DNA of 64,000 nt, from the NCBI GenBank assembly GCA_033060915.1, contig CM065394.1, forward strand, positions 35,965,001-36,029,000, in the 5' to 3' direction. Of this stretch, positions 25,225-36,705 are shown piece after piece. Source of the stretch: Euryodendron excelsum (lineage: Eukaryota > Streptophyta > Magnoliopsida > Ericales > Pentaphylacaceae). The notes under the pieces were generated by a model. That model had not been told where the DNA came from. It did not search any database and saw only the letters and a list, made by a program, of their open reading frames with translations. Position numbers and translations under genes: made by a program. Position 1 is the stretch's first letter, and the number at the start of each line of letters is the position of its first letter.

Positions 25225-25395
25225 CTTCACACACGTGCGTCGACACTTGCTTGTCTACGCCAACGTGGTTGCACGTGTAGGAGATCACGTGGACGGAAAA
25301 CACTGCACGTGCCTTTTGCCTTGATGCGTGGCTTCGAGTGAGGGCCAAAACCCATATCCCCTCCGTTATTGCTCTTCAAGGTCTGTACGTGGCAG
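25225..25395. promoter_or_regulatory. Cluster of G-box/ACGT-core motifs
   Basis: ACGT cores appear as CACGTGCG, CAACGTGG, GCACGTGT, TCACGTGG, GCACGTGC and TACGTGGC within about 165 bp, far more than expected in AT-rich DNA. Such sites bind bZIP and bHLH proteins (for example ABRE or G-box binders). It lies 2.2 kb upstream of the GATA start and beyond the SEC13 3' end, so its target is unclear. Confidence 0.4.
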
Positions 25396-25929
25396 AGCCA
25401 TTCATCATCAATTTTTAATTTATCAAATCTATCGAAATAATATAGAGCCTCACAAAAGTTTGATTAATGAAATGTTTGGATATAACTTATTTAAGTAATT
25501 TTTTTTTTTCTTCCGTAACAGTCAAAAAGAAAAATACTTTTATTTTAAAAAATACACAAAAAAGAGCTATTACATTCGTGGAGTGATCATACCGGGTTTT
25601 TCAAAATTTTGACATATCAAGAATGGTAGCAAGGCCCTAGAAGTTTTGATTCATCATGTTCATCAAGAGGAAAAAAACATCTCAATTGCAATTGGTCTAA
25701 AGTAACACCGAACATAGCAACACTCCAACATTGTAAAGCTTGGATGGTTTTACAACGGGAAGAAAACTGTCTTGTTAAGAAAGCCTGGCAAACAGATCCT
25801 TAACCAAAAAGTTTGTGTCTAGGTAAATATTCATAAACCTTCATTTCTTGCAACTGACTTGAGATAGATTAGAGACGAAGTTTTGACTGTCTAGAACCAT
25901 CAATTTCAAGCAAAGTGCAAACTTGAACA

Positions 25930-26835
25930 TTATGGCTCAACTGTTGTCACCTGTTGCCAATCCCCATCTACTGCCTCTTTCCACAATGTAACATTGTTTT
26001 TCCCATCAGCCACGGCCAGTATGTTTCCGGTCAGTGACCAGGAGACCCTCCAAACAGGGGTCTGAAAATCCTTCAAAACCTTACCATCCCATTGATCCCC
26101 TTCCTTCGCCACAGTCCATATGATAACTCTTCCATCCTGTGAAGCACTTGCAATCGTGGATTTAGGGAGTCCCAAGTTAGGTGCCCAAGCAACATCCCTA
26201 ACCCAATCGGTATGCATTTGAAGAGCAGGGAAGCAATCCATCTTCCAAAGTCCATTAAAAAGCTTCCACACTTTTACAGTATTATCGCAACCACCAGATG
26301 CAAGCTTTTGAACAGGATCGAGTAGACCAGAACCAACAAGAGCACCAGGAGCCGTTGACGGTGCCCACGAAACAGAAGTAACACCAACAGGGTGAGCTTG
26401 GTCGATGCGTGATGTGTCCCAACCACCATCAGATCTTGCAATGAAAACTGAGATATTCCCATCGGAGGATCCACATGCTAAACACAGACCCAGTTCATGA
26501 GGAGCCCAAGCAATGGAATTCACAGAAGATTTGTGGTCATCAAAAACATGGGCTTGGGTCCACTCATTCTGGTTACCTTCCTTCCAAATTATGACCCTCC
26601 CGTCATAAGAACAGGAAGCAAGGAGGGACCCAAACTTGGGGTGAGCCCAGGCCACTTGCCACACAGGTCCTTGGTGACCACTTAAGGTGGCAAGATGCTG
26701 TGAGGTTGAGTTGCTCACTCCAATTATCTTAATGGTGTTATCCGAAGATGCAGTGGCAAGACGCTTGCCATAGTAATCCATTGCCACATCGTGAACGGTG
26801 TCTTGATGACCAGTTTCAATCTTTTGAGAAGGCAT
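25930..26835 (-). CDS. SEC13: SEC13 WD40 protein (COPII outer coat / nuclear pore)
   Basis: An intronless frame of 301 residues starting MPSQKIETGHQDTVHD, the same size as other plant SEC13 proteins. WD40 repeats follow: GHQDTVHDVAMDYYGKRLA, GHQGPVWQVAW with CSYDGRVIIW, DHKSSVNSIAWAP with CGSSDGNISV, AHPVGVTSVSWAP with GGCDNTVKVW, HTDWVRDVAWAP with ASQDGRVIIW, and QTPVWRVSWS with NNVTLW. The fold is an open six-bladed propeller that pairs with SEC31 in COPII coats and with Nup145C-type proteins in the nuclear-pore Y complex. The start is the ATG at 26835; upstream in-frame codons lack another ATG. A leader intron is likely, because the acceptor-like CTTGGAG lies just before the ATG and a leader exon and TATA box appear near 29 kb. 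Identification is secure. Confidence 0.96.
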   Translation of the reverse strand: MPSQKIETGHQDTVHDVAMDYYGKRLATASSDNTIKIIGVSNSTSQHLATLSGHQGPVWQVAWAHPKFGSLLASCSYDGRVIIWKEGNQNEWTQAHVFDDHKSSVNSIAWAPHELGLCLACGSSDGNISVFIARSDGGWDTSRIDQAHPVGVTSVSWAPSTAPGALVGSGLLDPVQKLASGGCDNTVKVWKLFNGLWKMDCFPALQMHTDWVRDVAWAPNLGLPKSTIASASQDGRVIIWTVAKEGDQWDGKVLKDFQTPVWRVSWSLTGNILAVADGKNNVTLWKEAVDGDWQQVTTVEP

Positions 26836-28881
26836 TTGCTTCCTCCAAGAAAACAACAAATTTGTGTTCCTTTATTCCACCCTATGAACTTCAATCGGTT
26901 CCTTTCCAAATAAAGGTGCACAAGACAACCCTATACGGACAGAAGTGAGATGGTGTGAATTTTTCAGAAATGAGATTCATATGCCACAGACAAAAAAGAG
27001 TTTACTTTACCAGATATTCCAGACAGTGAAAAAAGATAGCAATAGACCACGCAAAACATAGTCTTACACATGAAATGGAGTGTAAGGCAGGAAAACAATC
27101 AAAATAGAGCAAAAAGATATTGTGGTACCAATTCTAGACTCCATTAATTTGGGACGTAGAAAAAAATTAAACAAAAGACAGTCCATCAATCCCGACAAGG
27201 AAAAGTGATGCATACATAGATGCAGACATGAGTCTAGACTTGGGAAGAGACGAAATCAGCATATATGAACATAGAATATCATCTTGAACATACAAACAGA
27301 CATATATAAAGATTGATCCAGATCACATCAATTAGGGGACCCGATTGAACATAGCAATGGATTTACTCATGTATTGGCATATAGAGCTGCTTTTTAGCCC
27401 TATGCTAACGCAATGTCCTACCCCTATAGTGCCCACATATATGTACCTACAATTAGTTGCAAAATGTAGAAAAGTTTCAGAGAAATGAACGTAAAAATTT
27501 GACCCAACCAGAACAATAGAGCCAAAACTTCTCCATTGATCATCAGGCAAACTGTTCTGTAAATTAAAATTCAACTAATAATTACTTCAAAGTCTCAAAA
27601 AGTTACCACAAGCCTTTGGATTGGTATATATACCATTTTGAGAGAGAACCGTGCTATGGCTCTTTCTTTTGTATGCACCTGAGAACAATAACCACAGTAA
27701 TCAATCACTCCTAAACAACATACCTCATGCTCTCAATCATCAAGTTAGTAACAAATCTTCCTCTAATCCTAACTTCATTACAAAGGGAGCATGCATCAAA
27801 ATTATAATGCTGGAGATACCTATACAGTGATAAAGAAAAGCCTTAAGTGGAAATTAAAAAAACCAGTACGATTTAGGGTATGCAGAGTTGGGTAACCAGA
27901 ATTAGCGTGTTATTCATGAAATCGGGGTGCTTAACAGGAACAGTTAAACAAAAGGAAAGATATAAAAAAAAAACAACACAAACACAATTACAAGAAGTTA
28001 GGGATCGAGGACCTATCAACAAAAAACAGAGGTTAGGGGGGTCATTTGTTTTTTTTAGATAATTGATAATGCAAACATAGGGATAATGACCGTACGATAG
28101 CAAGAGGAGCAATTTGATTCAATTTAATGGTGCAAAAGCACGAGAAGATGGTAAAAAAGGTCGCATCAAGGAGGTGAGGAAACACCTTGGATAAAACACT
28201 ACATATAGTTAAAAATCATGGGGGGAAAAAGAAAAAGAAACAGTTGGGCTTATAAATTCCTTTGGTTGAGCAAGATTGTTGAATGACAAGTAATCTTAGC
28301 ACATAAGGGCATCAGGGCATTATAATATCATCACAGCCACTCGACATGAGATGCTAAACAAGATTGAGCAGCCAAACTGAAAATACATCTAAAACCCATC
28401 AAGGGCGTCTACGAAATGGGAGTTAGAAATATTTGTGTCATGCAGGCCCATCCAAACCACCATCAAATGTTTCATGACATCACAGGACTTCGAAGTACAA
28501 CAGCTTAAAGAGTGGCCAGATTAAGCACGCTTTCAAAAACCCAAATTCTGCACATTCATTGAGACAATGCCAAATGATCTGACGTAGGATACCACCAAAA
28601 GGTCTTCTTTTCAATCAGATAGTTCAGTACAAATAGGGTTTGCAATGCAAATGACAAAATAGTTGTATAATTCATGATTTTTCCAAAGTTTCACTTGTGA
28701 ACTTAATATTCATGGAGACGCTAATCAACATAGCTTGTATACAGATCGATATAGACATACAGTAATATACACCTGGATCAGATTCCATGAGTTCCGTGTA
28801 TAAATCAACCACACTCGCACAAAAAGAAATCAGAATCAACATAAAAACCCTAATTAACGAGTTTACGTGTGTGTGTGTGTG

Positions 28882-28914
<33 letters not shown>

Positions 28915-28945
28915 TGTATGTCCACAACATAAGAAGAAAACCGAA
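26836..28945 (-). other. Probable leader intron of SEC13
   Basis: About 2.1 kb without a recognisable gene between the SEC13 ATG and a leader exon candidate. On the minus strand the candidate donor is CACTAG|GTTCGG near 28945, typical of plant leader introns; the acceptor is probably just before the ATG. A mixed TG/TA/GA microsatellite at 28868-28914 lies next to the donor. Inferred, needs cDNA. Confidence 0.45.
28868..28914. repeat. Compound (GT)n(AT)n(AG)n microsatellite
   Basis: Three adjoining dinucleotide runs near the SEC13 leader-exon donor. Confidence 0.9.
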
Positions 28946-29040
28946 CCTAGTGAGACGAAGACCTTCAAGCGTTTTGCTGAACGTCTTTCTGGTGAAACGC
29001 AGAGAGGCCGAAATGCAACAGTGCAACCCGGGCGAGCAAG

Positions 29041-29052
29041 CCTTATATATAT
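29041..29052 (-). promoter_or_regulatory. TATA box, probably of SEC13
   Basis: Read on the minus strand: ATATATATAAGG, followed about 30 bases later by sequence leading into the leader exon (CTTGAAGGTCTTCGTC near 28955-28970). Position and orientation fit SEC13, and no other minus-strand gene starts nearby. Confidence 0.45.
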
Positions 29053-29677
29053 CGTGGATGCAAAACGACCGTGTTTGGGGAAAATTGACGGCAAATAGGG
29101 AAAATTTGGTGGCTAATTGGTTGGGTTCTAGGGCCCAATAACTTAGGGGACGCCACGGGCCGGGGTGCGCGCCGGACTTGCTCTCTATATGAAGTGATGG
29201 TGTGCTGCTCTAAGGCCGGCTCGGTCTGATGTCGAGCCTAAATTCTTCATTTAAAACTCGATCCAACTAATTCGATTTAAAATTCAATAAATAATTTCTG
29301 TAATAAGAGTCAAAAAATGGACCAAACCTAAAATAGGGTCAGTTAAGTTTTTAAATTTATACAAACAAATTTAAATATGTATGCTATCTACATTTTTATA
29401 TAAATTTGAGCAAGGCCCGGCCGGTTCAGACTACAAATCTTAATCTCATGTTCTCACCAAAAACATAATGTGATTAGCAAATATAAGCTATAAAGAGGAA
29501 TAAAAAAAATCTAAAAGTCGTGAAATTCATATAATTGAGAAAAAAATTTGAAAAAAATTTATGAGCCCATATTTCACAAAAAATTGAGTGTAAAGATTCA
29601 TTCCACCACAGCCTTTAAGAGCAGATATTTCAATCTCAAGCCTTAAAAAAAAACTATGCTACTTTCACAAGCTACCT

Positions 29678-30530
29678 ATCCTAGGGCTGGCTCAATACTG
29701 TTGGGGGCCTAAGATGAGAAACTTTGATGAGGTTTATTTATATTATTAATATTATTATAAAATTTGTATATACAATTATATTATTTTGCTTTTTGATAAA
29801 GTTTTTTTATAATTTTGAAATTTAGATAATACTAGAAGTCTGAAACTATAAAACAATAAAATTTCATTTATCACCGTTGATAATAAGATTGTAGATACAA
29901 ATGAGAACTTGAATTTGGTACAACTTCTACAAAAGACAAATCAGAAAATTATATCCAAATTAGCAATATTTTTACTAACAACGACAAAACAAATTATGAA
30001 ATAAGAAAATTACAAACAAAGTTATTCAACAACATAGATAAAATATTAAATTTAATAGTGTCAATTTTTAATAGTGCCAAATAAAATAAAGAGTAGTATT
30101 GTACTAATACAAAATAAGAGTACTAAAGGAGGATATGTTAATAGAAAAAACGAATTATACAAGATGATGAGTTATTTGAAATTGATAATATTTAATAATT
30201 TATTTTCAATGTGTGCCATGTAGAGAGAGAGAGTTTTATTGGTTCAGACTATTGCCTTTTCTAAATTTATTTACTTTGTATAAAGAGAAAGAGTTGTTTA
30301 GGAGACTTTTGGCCTATTTTATAACCATGACTTTACTTTTTTATTAAATTAATTAGTGTAAGTAATTTTAGCGTTTTCTTTTAAGATGAGAGGCCTTTTA
30401 CAAACAAAATATTTAAAATTTATTTTAGACTAAAACTGTAATAATTATTTTTTAAAAATTTGGGACTCTAAAAATTAGAGGCCTTAAGCGATCTCCTTGA
30501 TTGCTTAAGGCTTGAGCCGGCCTTGTTTCC
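29678..30530. mobile_element. hAT-like inverted-repeat element (about 850 bp)
   Basis: Left end CTAGGGCTGGCTCAATAC and GGGGGCCTAAG face the right end GGCCTTAAGC, CTTAAGGCTTGAGCCGGCC and CCACCCCTATGG in reverse orientation. GGCCGGCTC-type termini are common in plant hAT derivatives. The arms are diverged and no target duplication was found. The interior is AT-rich and non-coding. Confidence 0.45.
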
Positions 30531-30989
30531 ACCCCTATGGCCCATACTATTGTTTTGCGCTACACTGAGGATTCGAAAAAAAAATTAAAGTCATTAAACT
30601 TTTTGAAAGATATAAATTACTAATTGAAGCCATTAGATAAATAAAAACAAATCAGCTAAAATAGAGCCAATAGACCCCGTTGCTTAAAGTATAAATTCAA
30701 GCCATTAGATACACAAAACATTTAACATTTGAAAGCATGAAATCCATTCAAAATAAAACTTAATTTTATGCACTTCAATTTACATAATGTATTTCCCTAT
30801 GTAAAAAAAAAAAAATTACATAGGCTGTGTTTAAATCAAGGATTTGGTAATGGAAAAGAAAAAAAAAAGAATAAGATAAAAAAAAATAACAAAAATATTT
30901 TTTTATTTTTTTCTCTTTTTTCTCAAATTGTCCTTTTCCTTCGGTTCTCCTTTGATAATTCCGAAATGTATTTGATAAAATGAAGCCTA

Positions 30990-31585
30990 GTGAATCCACT
31001 GCAAGTTACTAATCTAGCACAATGTTTTTTATATTGTGGGCTAAAAGGTCTGCATCCAAAGAAGACTGCACAAACTACTAAGAAAGGTGGGCTCGACCTG
31101 TATAAAAACAGACTCGATATTTACACAGACAATCAGACCTGCCAAGAAGAGCAATCCCAATCTAAAAGAGATAAATCCAACAGCTATAAAGATAAGCCCA
31201 AAAGGCCAAGAAAGGCCCAAATGGATAAGAAACTCCAATCTTACCAAGGAAATGACTTAAGAGGATTGGTCTAATCCTAGCACGGACTTGAAGAGAGTTA
31301 ATCCCAAGTTTGAAGAGATTAAAAGAGCAACTCCTAGAAGGAGTAGGTCATCTAAAGATTATAAATAAGTCAAGGAAAAGAAAAATAAGGTACGCATTAC
31401 TTAGAGCTTGAATAGACTTCTTTCTTTCGATTCATTTTGATTAAGTCTGTCGACTTAATCTTCGGAGTGTCATTGGTCCAAAGAGGGTTTACATGTTCAC
31501 ATCCCTCTCTGCTCTTGTAGGCTTCCTAGTATTCAACTCCAAGATTCACTACTCGAATTGGGGCACATGAAAAATCCCATCTACA
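30990..31585 (+). mobile_element. Possible solo LTR relic
   Basis: ATTATAAATAAGTC near 31360 could be a TATA-type element. It is followed by TTAATCTTCGGAGTGTCATT and a Cys-poor non-coding tail like the 3' part of plant gypsy LTRs. Terminal bases and target duplication were not found, so this is tentative. Confidence 0.3.
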
Positions 31586-33540
31586 GATATAATTAATTAT
31601 CAAATCAAATAATGTTATAAAAAAAAGAATTTACACAAAATAATAAAATCTGTTTTGGTCTTCACTTCAAAACAAAAGACTTAGTGACTAAGACTCTTGT
31701 GTTAAAAAATTTTAAATTTTGTATGTGATGGGGACCAATCGGGGGACAGCTAACCAAGATTCCAACGAAAGTCAGACCGCGCCTTTACAAGGAACCCAAT
31801 CAGGGAAGATAAATGATGTGGCACTCAGGCATCATTGAGCGAGAGACTCTAAGCAAGAACGGTGCTGAACAGATCCATGTCGGTAGAGCTTATACCGAGC
31901 AGGCATTGTTAGGCAAAAACATGCCGACTATCTTATTCGCTAAGCCCGTAGGGACCTCGACTACAAGTAATCCCCTAGTAACTGATACTAGGGTTGGTAG
32001 TACAATGCTAAAAGGACGACGTGTGGAGGGACAACCACCTTCTCCACCAAGCTGTCATCAGCTTGACAATCCCCAAAGGAGGTGACGTGTGTGAGGGGGA
32101 ACAACCACATCCTCCACTATCCTACTGTCGCATCCCGGTTTTTGGGTGTCCAAGATCCTTTCAGCTCGGAGACACTAAAGCATGGAACTCTGTCACTAAA
32201 ACTCATCCTCCTAGAATGACAAGTGCGACTAGGTTTGAAAATTGGTTTGACTAGGGGCTTTTTAGAAAAATAGGAGTCGCCACCTAACTTAATTAAGGTG
32301 AGTTGGGGCACCTAAAACTAAGTGTTAATCCGAAGATTAAACTTAGAGTTTCTTGGAAAAGGTTTTGAAAACCTCCCTCAAGAGAGGGTTTTTAAGAAAA
32401 TAGGTTGTTTGGTAACCTTTTCAAACGTTTAAGCCCTTTTTTGAAAATAACTCCATTTTGGTCTTTTGAAAATAGAAATCTAAGGTTCGGGGGTTGGTTA
32501 TGTGTAGGAAAGATATTCTAAGATTATCACCCTACCCCGCCCTTTCGGTACCTACATGTCTAATCACCCTTTGATCACTGATTAGAATAACCGGTTACCA
32601 TGGTCCACTTTATATCCACTTTAGAACTTTTGAAAACGGAGTTTAGTCATCACTTTTCAGATGGATGATGCATGATGCAAGTTTTTAGAAAAAGTTTGAA
32701 AATAATGGAGGTTTGTAAAAAGTTTGGAATAGAAACTTTGAATTGATTAGGATTTTTGAAAAAAGGATTGAGGTTGAAATGAAAGTTATGACCGCACCAT
32801 TTCAGGTTGCCTAAGTATCTCATTTGGCGAGAATCAGGTCATTCGTAGTTCGGGCAAGAGCCCGATGGAAAATAGACGCCTTAGGGCCTTTGGAAGGTTT
32901 GAAGACACTTTGGGGTCTTTGGAAAAGTTTAAGACACTTTGAGGTCTATGGAAAGGTTTAAGACACTTTGGGGTCTTTAGAAGTTGAAGACTCGTTGTGG
33001 TCTTACAAGTTTTGACTTGAAATTGAATGGTGGAGTGTTTCTTGAAAATGTTTTTGGATCAACTTGAGGGAGTTTTGGAAAAATGCTTTGGCATGACTCA
33101 AGAGAATTTGAAAGTGTTTTTGAAATCTTGTTTTGAAGACCTTGGAGGCATGACTTTAGAATGTTTTGATGAATTAGTTTTTGAAAGTGATTTTTGAAAA
33201 TGACTAAGTGTTTGGAATCCTAACATGGACAACCTTAGAGGTTGCTCTTGATTTATCACTTGTCCTTGGAATCCCTAACCATGAAAGGGGTAAGGACACC
33301 TTAGGTTTGTGACCCTTTGAAAACATTTTGGAAAGGCCTTATAGAGGGAATGTAAGATCATTTGAAGAATTTATGGAGTTGGGTTGAAGTCATGGGGTAG
33401 GAGGTTTTGGAAGAATAGGTTAAGAGAACAATTGGAAAGTTTGAAGGATCATTTGAAAAAGGGTTCAAGAGTTGGAACCTTGAAGTGTATTAACCTTGGT
33501 TGGGTTAGCCTAGGGTTAGGGGGAACCTAAGGTTAAGATA

Positions 33541-33795
33541 ACCTAGGGTTAGGTAACTAGGGTCAAGTTAACCTAGGGTTTGGTAACTAGGGTCAAGTTA
33601 ACCTATGGTTAGATAACTAGGGTCAAGTTAACCTAGGGTTAGGTAACTAGGGTAAAGTTAACCTAGGGTTTGGTAACTAGGATCAAGTTAACTTAGGGTT
33701 AGGTAACTAGGGTCAAGTTAACCTAGGATTTGGTAACTAGGATAAAGTTAACCTAGGGTTAGGTAACTAGGGTCAAGTTAACCTAGGGTTGAATT
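33541..33795 (+). repeat. 30-bp tandem array in B1
   Basis: Eight units plus a partial ninth, each 30 bp, built on ACCTAGGGTT, (A/T)GGTAACTAG and GGTCAAGTTA. Units differ by one to three bases. Diverged relatives of the unit occur in B2 at about 41630-41950. Confidence 0.95.
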
Positions 33796-35198
33796 GAAAG
33801 ATGATTTTGAAGTGTGGTTTGGTGCATTTTTGGAAAGAGTTTTGGAAAATAAAACATGTTACGCAATGGACTTTAGTCTGCCATCTCTTTGAAGATTATT
33901 TTCATGAAAATTTTGACTCTAGTCAAGAGTATGGTTTGTATGGGTGGTGCTTGGAGACCATTCCAAGGAAGGTTTCCTCATGGTCATTATAACATTTATC
34001 TTGACAAGAGTGGAGGTATTAAAATTCAACATGATGAGGACAATTTTTAGAAAATCATTTTTGATGCAAAGATGGAGAGAATGCATTTTTGAAATCATCT
34101 TTGGGAAAGGATTTTGAAAACCATTTTTCAACGGAACCATTCTATCAAGAGAGGGTTCACATGGTCAATAAAAAGGGAAACCACTCATGAGAGGGTTCCA
34201 TGGGGCAATTCTAACCCCTAAACTTGAGAGAATGGAAACCATAAAAATCAAAAGATTTGAACATCATTCTTAGGCGATCATAAGGAGAAAAGGGGACCAT
34301 TCTAACAATTTAGGGGTCCTATGACTAATATAAAGGGAGACCACTCAAGAGAGGGTTCCATGGGGCCATTTTAACCACTAACTTTGAGAGAACGGAAACC
34401 TTGAAAATTAGAGAGTTTGAAAGCAACTTTTATGCAAGTTGAAATACAATGGTGCAAAAATATGAATTAGGGGGTTGTGAGGGATTTTCTAAGGCATGAT
34501 TCCTAAAGTCTTATCTTAAACTTCAAGGGGCCAACTCTTCGAACAATTTTTGAAGGACATATAGAACTTGAAAATGTCATGAAATTAAGAACAATGCAAG
34601 CATTGTGGGATATGGCAATAAACATAAAATGAAGCCAAGCATACAAGACATGATCAAAATAATAATATGCAAGGGGTTATGATTCACATACAAGGTTTTT
34701 AAGCTTCACCATACAAACAAGGGGCTCTTAGGCCATACCATCTTAAAGTAGGCTAGTGAGAGGTCCCCCTACACGGTGGCTCTCACTTGTTTTCCTCTAG
34801 GCATGATCTAGGAGCCCTCTTGGCTCAAGCATGCAAGAAAGGGGGGTTGTAGATGGGGATTAAAATAGAGAATAACCTAAGTAGGCTAAGAGGGAGAAGA
34901 GAAGAGTGGTGGAGAGCACAAATATAAAAGGGATACCACCTTTTGCCTTCAACACTCTTGTAATCTTCAATAGATGTCTTGATTGGAGCTTGAGTGACTT
35001 CAAGAAGGCTTGAGAGGCTTGAGTGGAATGTATAAGTGTGTATGAGGCTTTGTGTATGGAGTGTATAGGCTTGGGAGAGGTAGAATCTAACCTAAGTATT
35101 GGAGGGGAGGAATATATGTAGAGATTCGAGTTTCTGGAGTGATTTCAGCAGAGTTTCGTATCAATTTCAGACCTGGAATATGCAAAGGGGGAGGCCTC

Positions 35199-35206
35199 TA
35201 TTTATA
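35199..35206 (+). promoter_or_regulatory. Candidate TATA box of B1
   Basis: TATTTATA within CTCTATTTATAGGCA; the same word is kept in B2 at 43339-43346 although much around it has changed. It would mark the U3/R border if B is an LTR read on the plus strand. Confidence 0.4.
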
Positions 35207-35588
35207 GGCAATCTGGAACAGACCATGCGCATGTGCTACATGCACATGGCCAAACTTTGGCCGTGCGCATGTAGGACATGCGCAGGTACTGTTCCATTGC
35301 CACAATAACATGTGGTACCCTATGTACTGGTTAAATCTCAACCGTTGATCGAAAGTCGATCGATCTGAATAAAATTTGAGCGCATGTAGCATACGCTCCA
35401 TCACCGGGAAGGTTTGTCCAAACTTTGCCTCGATAATTGGGTCAACCGAGAAGGTTCCAGGGGAATCAGTCACACTTGGGATGTTCTCCTAGTGCATCCA
35501 ATAAACTGTCATGTTTTTGAAGAGTTTGAATTATGTTTAGAGGCGTGGGATATCGCCTTGGAAAGCGTGCCAAAAAGGACACTTTTGT

Positions 35589-36025
35589 GGAGCGTCTGTG
35601 ATACGCTCCGTGTGTGTTTGAAAGAGGCTATTTTCATTTGATGTGATCAAGGCCTTCGAGAAGCGATTTATCTGATCGGATCGTTCCGATGGAAAGTACA
35701 CTAGAAATACTTTCTAGAATTTTCAAATTTACGCATTTCTCAAGTCGTTTGACGGTGCGTTTTGATTAGGGAATCGAAGAAAAAGTCAACCTTGGCGGAG
35801 TGTCTGCGAGACGCTCCAGGGGTTGCTAAAAGTTATAGTTTTTGCACCGTACGATGGAGGGCTTCGAGAAGCGATCTATTCGATCGAACCGTATCGATGG
35901 AAAGATCTATGGACGAGCTTTCGTGAATTTCCTGATTTATGTATTTCTCAAGTCAGTTGACGGTGCGTTATAACCAGAGAATCGGGGGAAAAGACAATTT
36001 AAGCAGAGCGTCTGCGAGACGCTCC
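35589..36025 (+). repeat. Repeated hairpin motif in B1
   Basis: The inverted repeat GGAGCGTCT / AGACGCTCC with a 3-base centre (variants with one or two changes) occurs at 35589-35609, 35797-35817 and 36005-36025. Copies in B2 are at 43757-43777 and 43965-43985. Confidence 0.8.
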
Positions 36026-36514
36026 AGGGAACTTTTATCACGTCGTGTGAGTTTAGTGTCGTAGGGTGTTCTTGGGGTTAAACAAGGGTGCGTGGTGAAA
36101 CCCTCGCCCGAAATCCCAAGGCCGGTGCTGTTTCGGGGCATTTTTGGGCTTCCAAGGGCAAAACGGTCATTTTAACCAGAGTCGGCTGGAAATGGTCAAG
36201 AATGGTCTGGTATATTGTGTTAGGCGTGTAGGGCAGTTCAGGGATGGTTTTGAGAAAGTCTGTTGCCGTTTAGCAGGGTTTGTGTCGTGCTGAGTCGTTT
36301 AGGGGCAAAATGGTCATTTTGACCAGAGTGAGCCGGAATAGGACCGGAATCGGACCAAATGGCGTGCAAGGGACGCCTGATGGTTTGACAACATTGTGGA
36401 AGGATGGACTTATCGTTTTGAGGGATTTTGAACTTTCCCAAAACGTGCCTGGAGGCCCAAGGGGCAGATTTGGTCATTTTTCACCGAGTCGAGCTAGCAG
36501 GCGCCGGTGTTGAC

Positions 36515-36705
36515 CTAAGTGTTGGTTCCCGAGACCGCCTAGTCTTGGAAAACTACCTGTGCAGTGTTGGTCTCTAAGAACGCCTGGTCTTAGAGAGCTA
36601 CCTGTAGGGGTGGTGTTGGTTCCTGAGAACGCCTGGTCCCAGAAAGCTACCTGGAAGGGTGGTGTTGGTCTCCAAGAACGCCCGGTCCCGGAGAACTACC
36701 GAATG
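36515..36705 (+). repeat. 49-bp tandem array near the end of B1
   Basis: Units start TGTTGGT and contain GAGA(C/A)CGCC...GGTCT(C/T) arms and AGCTACCTG. Starts at about 36520, 36566, 36615 and 36664 give spacings of 45-49 bp. A related perfect palindrome lies at 36779-36800 with arms CCCGAGATCG and CGATCTCGGG. Confidence 0.85.

Larger units (their letters stand above)
23336..25929. other. Intergenic region between GATA gene and SEC13
   Basis: Includes a MITE-like fold-back at 23432-23625, a (CT)n run at 24139-24158, and a cluster of ACGT-core motifs at 25229-25392. No gene recognised. The SEC13 3' flank is at the right. Confidence 0.4.
29060..31725. other. Gene-free region of transposon remnants
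   Basis: Holds a fold-back element at 29678-30530, AT-rich DNA, and a possible LTR relic at about 30990-31585. No reading frame with a recognisable product. Confidence 0.4.

Noticed and set aside
33541..33795. Interstitial telomere
   Set aside because: The 30-bp unit only contains a TAGGGTTAGG word; it is not a TTTAGGG array.
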